From Cydia pomonella (Eukaryota > Arthropoda > Insecta > Lepidoptera > Tortricidae), in the NCBI RefSeq assembly GCF_033807575.1, contig NC_084704.1:32775968-32839967 (forward strand): a DNA stretch of 64,000 nucleotides, written 5' to 3'. The notes beneath the pieces were generated by a model, which had not been told where the DNA came from, searched no databases, and was given only the letters and a program-made list of their open reading frames with translations. This document shows positions 55,650 to 64,000 of the stretch, in pieces; the first letter of the stretch is position 1; the number at the start of each line of letters is the position of its first letter. The position numbers were made by a program, and so were the translations under genes.

Positions 55650-55870
55650 AATTAATAAATATTTGGGAACAAACTTACACAGATCAACCTAGCCACAAAC
55701 TAAATAAGCAAAGTATTATAGGTACCTAATAGACGACGATATACATATAAATAAAACATATAGTTAGATCACATATTCAGGAACCCATATTCGTGAGGAA
55801 CACACAAATAAATGCCCTAACCAGGATTCGACCGGGACCTCCTACTGCTTCACTTAGGCAGCCGTGCACA
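55650..55870 (-). repeat. tRNA-derived SINE, diverged reverse copy
   Basis: Reversed, it has a tRNA-like head near 55830-55870 (GCCTAAGTGAAGC and GGTCGAATCCTGG) and ends in AATATTTATTAATT. The body order follows the SINE at 16955 with extra divergence. Confidence 0.7.
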
Positions 55871-56139
55871 CACACGCACACACACTAATCGCATATACAT
55901 AGATATACCTACAGTCAAGTGCAAAAATATGTATCGAAAGAATCATCTCAAAAATATGGTACTACGGCTCTTATTACACTGGAATATGATGATATGGGAC
56001 ATTGACTGTACATCCAGAAGACTTTTAGGCTAATTATATTTTATTTTATTTATAATTTTATTTAAGTTTTCTCTTACTTTTGTTTTGTCATTGTGTCCAT
56101 ATAATCTATTTACTGAGTGCCACCTAGTCCATCCACTGG

Positions 56140-56410
56140 ACCTTATTGAAAATCAATCAAATCGTCGTGGAGTGTGCCATGTGGCTCATATACATGTATA
56201 GTTGTGCCGTTCTCGAGACTGTTCCCCGTTTTGTATGGAGAGTATTTTTGCGCGAGAACAATCCCCATAGTATGAGCCGCTCGTACCGTGATACCTAGCC
56301 GAGTGAGGACCATTTAGCGCAACTCTTCATTTTGTGTAATTATTTTTAGTTGGTTTTGATTAGCAGGTTAAGGTTGTGATATTGTGCTAATAAATGCTTT
56401 TTCTTTCTTT
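56140..56410 (+). repeat. Dispersed repeat, long copy, with TTTC tail
   Basis: The same motifs as 31735-31930, split by about 70 extra bases (56208-56280), and ending in GCTAATAAATGCTTTTTCTT with TTTC repeats. The inserted part includes an interrupted inverted pair, GTTCTCGAGAC and GCGCGAGAAC. Confidence 0.7.
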
Positions 56411-56479
56411 CTTCATAGGCAGGGTTACTACCGAATAGACCAGGAGTTCGTTAATATTAAATGTCATCGACGAAACGTG

Positions 56480-56715
56480 GTTCTACTGTGTAGAGATAAA
56501 TAATAAATATTTGGGGACGATCTTATACCGACCTAATAAGTAGGTACTCGTAATATTTGTACTGTATTGTTGTGGATAGATACATAATTCACAGAAAACA
56601 TCCATAACACAGGAACAAATATCTGTGATAAACATACAAATATATACCCTTATCAAGGTTCGAACCCGGGACCTTCTGCTTCTTAGGCAGGGTCACTACC
56701 AACTAGGCTAAATGA
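56480..56715 (-). repeat. tRNA-derived SINE, reverse copy
   Basis: Reversed, TAGCCTAGTTGGTAGTGACC (A box) and GGTTCGAACC (B box) lead to a body with TTCCTGTGTTATGGATG and an AATATTTATTATTTATC tail. Confidence 0.85.
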
Positions 56716-56829
56716 ACGCATACTTTTCTCGAATCTAAAATGTGATACGGATCAAAGTGATAGGTATAAGCTAGCAAATATTATAAAAACTTAGTCGAAA
56801 GCACGAAGTTTATAGCGTCAGCTATAATG

Positions 56830-57135
56830 CTTATAAATTTCTTGGCGCTACGGGACGAGTCACGACTTCGTTGAAAAGGTTAAAACTCACGGCAGCAGCG
56901 ACAACTTTAAAAAAGTGTGACACAGCGTCAAAGCATGTGAAAAAAACGTCCAGTTGCGTTGAAAATCGAGGCAGGCTTGTCGGAAGGCGGCTGGGAGCGA
57001 TTTCGTGGTCCACTGCTCGCCAGCCGACACACGCCGGTGCGCCCTGACAATGGGTACGGGTGTGTTCCCACCGCTAGAGAGCTTCGCGTCCATAGATAAG
57101 GGCTCATCCCGAATCATGTGTTTGTATTTTTCCAA
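56830..57135 (-). other. GC-rich open stretch, unassigned
   Basis: The minus strand reads DAKLSSGGNTPVPIVRAH and RRVSAGEQWTTKSLPAAFRQ in one frame of 82 codons. GC rises well above the flanks. It may be an exon or part of a repeat. No other copy lies in the window and I do not recognise it. Confidence 0.25.
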
Positions 57136-58489
57136 CTTTTAGAGCCCCCCATTTGCGAAACACGTCATATTTTTGGGACTAAACCTATTAAAGTGGGTTC
57201 TTACATCTGGCGCCATACTGTGATAACACTAAGTTCATTCATAATGTATTTGATTTGCATAAATTATAATATTGCTTTTACTAAATATTATTAGTAAAAT
57301 TAATATGCCTTATTTTCGTGCTTTGTGTGTAACTTACACGTCATATCATAATACTTTGCCGTACCTTCTCCTACATCATAATAATATGAATTTTATGTGA
57401 TATTTTGTGAACACAGTAAAAGTTTTAAAAAAATGGTTTATATTCAATTCAATTCAGCAAAGCTTAATCTTTATGTTTTTATCTAGCTTTGAGCTTTTTC
57501 CTTACAGCTCTTGCAGTTACTTTTAAAATGGCTAACATGATGCATGCGCTCTGTAAGTGATCGTAATTCGCGTTGCTCCCGCGCTGCACCCGTATTGTTC
57601 TAGCTTAATCACGCGTCCTACCATCACAAATAAATAGGGACACTTTGCTCTACTTTCATCGCTCCAACGATGCAGTATCTTGTAAATAGAGGTAAATGAA
57701 AGTTTCGTTAGGTACTTAAACTTTGACGGCAATGCACAACGTAAAACTTGGAAAGTATAATCTTGGAATTGGAATAGTAGGTATATTTTTTAGCCAAAAT
57801 GAATGATTTGGCGAAAGAAACACATTCCAAATGTTGTATAATAATAGTAATAATAATCTACTTAACAATTCTACCAAGTAAAACGTTGTCATAATGAAAG
57901 TTTGCCGAATGTTGGTTGCCAAAATAACTCATCTGCGAAAAGTTGGTTGACAAGTGAAATTCGATCAATAAAACTTCGGCGAAAAGGCAGAACACCCCCT
58001 AAGCTAGTGAACATAGGTTTGAACATGCATAACGTCACATTTATAATTTTATATACATAAGTATTTACCTATTAACTCCATGTTGATGGCACTACAGAAG
58101 ACTTCGGTGGTTTTCAGTAGCTCCAACAAGTCTTGACTATTTAGTGTAAATAAGAGTAGTTTAAGGATGTCCATATGTATATGTACGAGTATGTACAGAA
58201 GATGAGAAATGACTTCACCTTCTCTCCGATGCCGGCAGCCTAGTCCCAAATCCTTAATCAGAGTGCCGAGGGGATACAGAGCTAGTCAGAACCACAGGGG
58301 ATTTCGACTATCGCTCTGAAATATTCCTCGCAATCTAAAGCCCCATAAATATAAAGCAAGCCCCATTCAATACGTTGCTAACTACAAAGTAGAATTAATT
58401 CACTCGATGGACCAAATACAGCAATGTAACGAAATTCGCATGCAAGTTCTTGAACCGGCTAAATGGGGCTTTATGAATGCCTTAACTAT
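57136..58489. other. No identifiable feature
   Basis: Only short motif-free frames, plus an ATTCAATTCAATTCAG stretch near 57440 that may be a reversed LINE tail. Confidence 0.4.
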
Positions 58490-58494
58490 ATTTA

Positions 58495-58957
58495 TATTAA
58501 GAAGTCACGTGTGTACTCTAGATCTTTCAGTGCCTACTCAGTTAAGCTGTGGAACGATCTACCAGTGGACGTAAGGAAATCGCAATCTGTTGCCTCACTC
58601 AAGAAGTTGAAAAAGTTTTGGTTATTAGACTCCTGATATTAGAACTGAGTACTTTATATGTATATCTTATATATAGGTGTATATAGGTTTACATACTACG
58701 GGTTTTCTACTTTATATTTTATTTTATTATTATTGATTGCTCTCGTCCTACTTTTATGTGTATCCAAAATTCTCATATTGCTACTGTTAATATTGATTTG
58801 TCTTTCACTTGTTAGTGTTTGATCCTTTCGGATTTTCGCAGCTGGAAGAGATCCCTTTTAGGGATAAGTTCGCCTTTGTACATAACATCTTTTTTATTTG
58901 TTTTGTCTGTTTTATGTTAACCTGTGTATGTGCAATAAAGTGATATACATACATAGG
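58495..58957 (+). pseudogene. LINE ORF2 C-terminal relic and 3' end
   Basis: The frame reads SRVYSRSFSAYSVKLWNDLP and VDVRKSQSVASLKKLKKFWL to a stop at about 58640 (the LWNDLP pattern of LINE C termini). A 3' UTR follows with hairpin ATCCC/GGGAT at 58851-58865, AAGTTCGCC, GTGCAATAAAGTG and an ATAC-type tail. Confidence 0.75.
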
Positions 58958-59060
58958 TACTTTATAGTATTACGCCTACAGATTGTTAAGAGCAATTCTT
59001 CGTTCAGTTTCGAGCTCTTCGATTTAGAGTAGGTAAGAAGGTTCTGATTCTGATTATTAA

Positions 59061-59204
59061 CCTTTTAACCGCTTAGAATTTTCCATCGAGCGTACTCATG
59101 TCGCCGCTGGTGCGAAGTTACATGAAGTTTTGTCTTAATTATGAGACTGCGGCGAAATGAGCTGGGTATTGTATGTCATATATCAGACTACGGCGGTTAA
59201 AAGG
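59061..59204. mobile_element. piggyBac-type MITE, 144 bp
   Basis: The ends CCTTTTAACCGC and GCGGTTAAAAGG are exact 12-bp inverted repeats. TTAA lies on both sides (59057-59060 and 59205-59208), the target duplication of piggyBac elements. No protein is encoded, so a transposase would act in trans. Confidence 0.85.
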
Positions 59205-59499
59205 TTAAATAATGCGTAAACGTATAATATGGCGCTGGTATTGAAGCGCTGGTAGCCATGTGTATAGATGTTCCTAAGAACATTAGTCGGAGTTCAAATT
59301 GATTGTATTCGCTGATCGGAATACGCGTCAAAAGTATCTACTTTACTAATTGAACAAAAGATATGATTCTAAATGTAAAATAATCAGACTACATATCCTT
59401 TTGAATGCAAACTAGTAGTAGGGGTACCTACTTGGAAAAATATTCCAGGGTTGAAGATACTTCTGGCTCGTTATTACATGTACTTGGTTAGGTACTATT

Positions 59500-59758
59500 G
59501 ACGACCAGTCTGGCCTAGTGGGTCCTAGCCGGCAGCCCCAGCTTGAAGCCGTTGGTAACGGGTTCGAAACCCGGTAAGGGCATTTATTTGTGTGATGAAC
59601 ACAAATATTTGTTCCTGAGTCATGGGTGTTTTCTATGTATATAAGTATGTATTTATTCGTATGTATATCTTCGCCTAGTACTCATAGTACAACCTATGCT
59701 TAGTTTGGGGCTAGGTCGATCTGTGTAAGATTAAACTCAAATATTTATTTATTTATTG
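59500..59758 (+). repeat. tRNA-derived SINE
   Basis: TGGCCTAGTGGGTCCTAGCC (A-box region with extra bases) and GGGTTCGAAACCC (B box) lead to the same body as 16955, ending AATATTTATTTATTTATT. Confidence 0.9.
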
Positions 59759-59770
59759 ATGGCTGTAGGT

Positions 59771-59870
59771 ACAGTGAGCTGCGAAATTGCGTGAACAAAT
59801 TATGAATGAATCCATTGATAAAGTCACCGTGACCTTTAACGGCTGATGGTACCTACTAATAATCCACGTT
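59771..59870. repeat. Dispersed repeat shared with 34794-34890
   Basis: See the motif order given for the copy at 34794. Confidence 0.7.
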
Positions 59871-59909
59871 AATAACACACCTCCGCAAACAATATTTTCT
59901 GCTTTGCCC

Positions 59910-59998
59910 TAAGGTTGACTGGTAGAGAACTCATGACATTAAGTTCGCCTTTTGTACATTACCTTTTCGTTTGTGCAATAAAGTTTAAATAAATAAAT
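59910..59998 (+). repeat. LINE 3' end with decayed hairpin
   Basis: GACTGGTAGAGAACTCATGA, CATTAAGTTCGCC, TTGTACATT and GTGCAATAAAG, then (AAAT)n. The stem is partly lost here compared with 42005-42090. Confidence 0.7.
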
Positions 59999-60164
59999 AA
60001 TTTTCGGAACTTACACGTAAATTGAAACAGCAAAGATCAAACGCCTATATTTTTATACGAGCAATTTCGATTACCGACATCATTTAATCCACCATTCTAT
60101 GAATTAATAGGAATTTTGTTAATACTTTTTCATTCCTTTAAACTTAGCTTAACAATATGTTTAT

Positions 60165-60385
60165 ACCACGTCGGTGGCAAACAAACATACTACCCGCCTG
60201 ATAGTAAGCAGTCACCGCAGCCTATGGACGCCTGCGACACCAAAGATATTAAATGCGCATTGGCGATCCTCTAAAAATCTGTATACTCCTTTTTTGAAGA
60301 ACCCGATACTGTAGCCCTTCGGGAAAACCTCGGCAGGAAGCTCATTCCACAGCCGACGCGTCCGCGGGAGGAAATTGCTCATATA
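60165..60385 (-). pseudogene. LINE ORF2 C terminus (Jockey-like)
   Basis: The minus strand reads RTRRLWNELPAEVFPKGYS, GFFKKGVYRFLEDRQ and GVAGVHRLR then a stop, as at 43722-44042, and ends at ACCGACGTGGTATAA. The catalytic part is absent. Confidence 0.7.
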
Positions 60386-60412
60386 GATATGGATTAGAAC
60401 TAAGAAATTACA

Positions 60413-60727
60413 ATGAATTCTCTTTTAAGAAGTTCCGCAGTGCATAAAATAAAATACCGAGTTAAAGGCGATGTATCGAAAGCATACATTTTCGGATCAT
60501 CCCATTATTTCCGGCTGCGCGAGCACTCAGTAAAAAGTAAAAGGGATCATAACAGAATTTATAGAACTTACGTACGTAAGGCTTTCGGCAGTAACTCGCG
60601 AAGTAATCGGAAAAGCGGAGGAGGGCTTAGAAAATTATTTCCGAGGGTGACCATCAAACAACTGTTACGATTCGCGACCTTAGTGCCTCGAAAAGAAACT
60701 TCGCGTAACATAAAGGAAGTTTTATAG
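60413..60727 (+). CDS. 104-codon basic open frame, unassigned
   Basis: Starts MNSLLRSSAVHKIKYRVKGD and ends RKETSRNIKEVL. It is rich in Arg, Lys and Ser and has no membrane or signal segment. It lies just after a LINE end, in about 550 bases (60400-60960) that look unlike the surrounding repeats and are not duplicated in the window. It may be coding, an exon or chance. I recognise no family. Confidence 0.25.
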   Translation: MNSLLRSSAVHKIKYRVKGDVSKAYIFGSSHYFRLREHSVKSKRDHNRIYRTYVRKAFGSNSRSNRKSGGGLRKLFPRVTIKQLLRFATLVPRKETSRNIKEVL

Positions 60728-61236
60728 ACCGATAAAGACCTTTTGAAGGGTCGCCGGTGAACGAGCGTGTACTTTCGCTTGGAGCTCTGAAATGACTACA
60801 AAATTCAGACGATGCTTACTCAACTGTACATAAAACAGATGCTTCTATCGGATCGCTTACGGAAAACGGTCTTTTCCGTAGTTTACATACCCGCATCTTT
60901 TCGTGCGAAACATAGTGACATTTAACGGGGTTTTATTAAAGGTACACCGTTTGCAGGCGTGTATTTTTGGTAGAAGCAAGTTTTATTTTTATTTCTCATA
61001 TCTGCGCCACGCGCGAGTCAGGTCTGGATACTGGCATAACTCGTCGAAGTATCATTTTATTTAAAAAACCTACAGTTCGCGCAAGAGGTTTGAGGAATCA
61101 CAGGGGAGGCCCACATTTTACTTCCTCTGTTAGAATCGAACGCGCTATGCTAATAGACCTGGAGACCTAATCACTACCTATAGCCACGAGGCCATAAAGT
61201 GGCTGACTTGCCTTAATCTATATTTATAGCTGTTTA

Positions 61237-61365
61237 CGAAGAGGTCGTTGGGTGGACAACATACGGAAGACTGCGGGTCACTTCTGGATGAGATTAGTTC
61301 AGGAAGTTCATTTGGCGTACTGGAAGAGAGGCCTATGCTCAGTAGTGGGCGATAAATATATTAGT
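61237..61365 (+). pseudogene. RTE-clade LINE C-terminal scrap
   Basis: Reads RRGRWVDNIRKTAGHFWMRL and YWKRGLCSVVGDKY, a decayed version of the RTE end (W-x-D-x-I, AG-x-x-W, then a QQW-like end). Confidence 0.55.
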
Positions 61366-61519
61366 TAATCCTAATAATTCTATCTTAATAATAGCTTATT
61401 TACAATCATGGTGCATTGAAGCATGAAAGGATGCCCAATGTCGTTTAAAAGGGTTATCCAGTCTCTCTCCTGTTGCCGCTAAGAAACTGCAATAAGATTA
61501 AATAAATAAGTAATTCTTA

Positions 61520-61670
61520 AGAAGGAAGACTACCTTTGCGATGCTAACGAAATAAGGGTACTTTTTCTATGAAATTTCATTTGGGAAGAAAACGGTTCCC
61601 ACTTAGTAAATCTTAACAAATCACTTTGATTTTGATGTCGATCGCTGCAGATATAATAGGTTTAAAGGTT
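61520..61670 (+). repeat. Dispersed repeat shared with 48410-48560
   Basis: ACGAAATAAGGGTACTTTTT, ATGAAATTTCATTT, AAAACGGTTCCC and ATCACTTTGATTTTGATGTC recur in order. Confidence 0.7.
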
Positions 61671-62337
61671 TCGATTTTTAAAGAAGGTTTTTTTTTGGTT
61701 TGCAAATTTAGAAAAAAAAGGTATACCTAGTTTTTCACTGTATTAATGACATACTAAAAAAATCAGGAAGAGAGGAAAATATTTAGAGGTGGAAATACAT
61801 TTTCTCTTTTTGTAGCTATGGATAAGCTCGTGGTATACTGACTGCGTAGTTTTGTGAGAAACGACCAAAACTGCACTATAATTTAACGTCCTTACAGTTT
61901 TTTAGTAAGATGTTGTCTCCAGTAAAAAGTCTGACGCGCCACAAAACTAAGTATACAGCTGAGTCTTAGTTTAGTTTGGAAGTTTTCGTCAATTTAACTT
62001 CTGCCAAGCTGTCTGACAACTCGAACAAATTAGTCGGGAAAAATTGGGGGATTTTCTCAGGCTTCTAATAAATGGCCAGTTTGGAAAGTAATTTCAAATG
62101 TAACGAATTTCAGTACGGAAGTGTGAGCGGTAGCAATAATTTGTATAACTTACGTGTAACACCTGTCACTGTTTGGTTCTAGATATGTTTCAAAATATGG
62201 TTCAATCTTTCACAAATCGAGTTAATCCCACAGTTAGCTCAATAGTCTTGTGTTGTGTATTAAATGACGGTATATATTACGTAGATAGTTGAACATTTAA
62301 ATAATACCCCCGTATCGTTGAAATATTACTATACGTA

Positions 62338-62510
62338 TATAGCCGGCACAGAAATCCAATATTTTGCGACATGAGTTGTTGTTGTTTATGCGCCATAAGT
62401 TATTGTTGTTTTTGCGCCATGAGTTGTTGTTGTTTTTGCGCCATGAGTTGTTGTTGTTTTTGACAAAAAAACCATAGAAGCGGAGCGTGAATCTCGCGAC
62501 CTAAGCGCCA
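62338..62510. repeat. Repeat with four TTGTTGTTG units, shared with 63898-64000
   Basis: The end TATAGCCGGCACAGA and the body ACCATAGAAGCGGAGCGTGA match TATAGAACCGGCACAGA and ACCATAGAGGCGGAAAGTGA at 63898. Between them are four roughly 30-bp units of GCGCCATGAGTTGTTGTTG, against one unit in the other copy. Confidence 0.8.
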
Positions 62511-63897
62511 TCAATTTTACGGCGATTAAGACGTTTTGGTCGCATGGTACAGGTTGCGATTGCGACATTTTCATTGTTTGGTATGGTTTCTCTATAGTAT
62601 AAATGCCCCGTATACATAAAACTTAGTAAACCTTTGTTATATTCTGTCCCTTTCTAACAAATATAGATGTCAAAATAACGGATTATTAAGGGCTTGTTCA
62701 TTTTGTTCAACTTAAAGTGCCGTAGGTTCAGATAGCGGAGCTTTTGAAAAATCGTGCCGCTTCTATAAATCACAATATCATCAATACGGTTGTTGTTCGA
62801 GACAAGTCTGAACATAGCTTTAAACATTGTATGTTTAACATTAGTGCTAATATTTGTTGCTTGCAACATTTTAGAATAAGTTGTGTCTATGATGCGTTGT
62901 CAGCGTGCTATTCGTTCTGTGCTATAACTGAATGCTGTAGCGAAATAATTTAACTTTCAATAAAAGTTATTTCTTCTATAAATCAAATCGTATTTTGATT
63001 CAAACAGTTGTCAAAAAATTAATTAACAATCCTGAAGATCTTCTCTACTTACTTCATCGATTCGAATCTTGATAGAAAAAAACAAACATAGGTCTAAAAC
63101 GCTCTTTAAAAACTTGTAACAATTTATGCACAAATATGAAAATTGCTTCTAAAACTGCGCAACATGTATTTTGTACAACATTTTTTTTAAACTTACAAAA
63201 AATTAAATTTCAAAAACGTGACGCGTACTCTCAGTGAGAGTGAAAGAATAGCACGCACCTGCGGCGCCTCAACAGGCATTAATGAATAACGCCAGAAAAC
63301 ATTCGTAATTCACGAGCAAATATTTCTGACAAACAAACAATTAAATGCCCAAAATATTTGATGTCATTCTTTTCTTACTCAATGAAGTTACTACTCATGA
63401 AAACTGCAAAAGATTGAAGAAATTACAATATTAGTAATTTAATTTCAAATGATAATGTCTGGTCTGCATGTTTTAAGCGAAGACACATATTATTATAGAA
63501 GACACATAGTTCACAGATAACACTAATAAACTGGCATTGCACCTTAATCTCGTAATTATCGTTACAAAGTGTTACAGCTAGCTGTGGGGTCCTGATAGGT
63601 GTCGGACAAGTAATTAAATACGTACGTTATGAGACCATCGCGGCCGGCGCAGGTGGCGAGCGAAACGACCCCTAATTACTACTGCACATAGATCACTTGC
63701 TATATGCAACATAATAGCGTCGCGGTCAAGCTTTATAGGTTGTGGCAAATACCTTAAACCGACTGCAACAAGAAGATATTTGAGAAAATGATTAAATATT
63801 TAATGTCACAAAACATGCTCAGAAGCTACTAAAACGCATGTCATTACATTGTACTCCAGTTCCTCGTCAACCACTATTGAACTAAGTATTAATACTA
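62511..63897. other. No identifiable feature
   Basis: AT-rich with short motif-free frames. A GC-richer patch near 63620-63680 has no reading frame or repeat I can name. Confidence 0.5.
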
Positions 63898-64000
63898 CAT
63901 ATAGAACCGGCACAGAGAACCAGTATTTTGCTCCATGACTTGTTGTTGTCATGACAACAAACCATAGAGGCGGAAAGTGAATCTTACGGCGCTTACGACG
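63898..64000. repeat. Single-unit copy of the TTGTTGTTG repeat (runs off the window)
   Basis: TATAGAACCGGCACAGAGAA, one TTGTTGTTGTCATGACAACA palindrome, then ACCATAGAGGCGG. It may continue past the edge. Confidence 0.7.

Overview
The window looks like nuclear DNA of a moth or butterfly: AT-rich, built almost entirely of dispersed repeats, with several repeat classes familiar from Lepidoptera. These include tRNA-derived SINEs with a recognisable A box and B box, 3' ends of Jockey/CR1-like LINEs, RTE relics and many short palindromic MITEs. I found no host protein-coding gene I can name. The only long intact reading frames belong to transposable elements. A few short, GC-richer open stretches (about 10.3-10.6, 32.2-32.5, 47.6-47.75 and 60.4-60.7 kb) could be host exons but are unassigned.

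Layout. 0-8 kb: decayed repeats and a three-copy 101-bp tandem repeat with an inverted fourth copy. 8-19 kb: two 5'-truncated LINE reverse-transcriptase ends (8.4-9.2 and 12.9-13.9 kb), a 595-bp MITE, two abutting MITEs, five copies of one poly(A)-tailed LINE 3' end, a SINE and a long hairpin. 19.4-30.9 kb: an 11.5-kb element bounded by two 286-bp direct repeats that look identical, flanked by ATAG on both sides. It has LTR-retrotransposon geometry but no recognisable gag or pol. Its interior carries two tandem arrays whose units are stem-loops. A 5'-truncated RNase H-bearing LINE with an 11-bp target-site duplication is nested near its right end. 31-49 kb: MITEs, SINEs, LINE and RTE relics, and a foldback made from two inverted SINE copies. 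49.3-54.9 kb: a structurally complete DIRS-type tyrosine-recombinase retrotransposon on the minus strand, with inverted terminal repeats, an internal complementary region, gag-like, RT/RNase H and recombinase ORFs, and a predicted spliceosomal intron. 55-64 kb: SINEs, LINE tails, a piggyBac-type MITE and diverged sequence.

The DIRS ORFs work as a set: gag packages the RNA, RT/RNase H copies it, and the internal complementary region templates circle closure. The tyrosine recombinase then integrates the circle without a target duplication. The 11.5-kb LTR-bounded element is the best candidate for something undescribed. It has no protein machinery, so it would need enzymes supplied in trans, and its two hairpin arrays keep pairing through paired substitutions. 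All assignments are by eye from motifs and repeat comparison; no database search was run.
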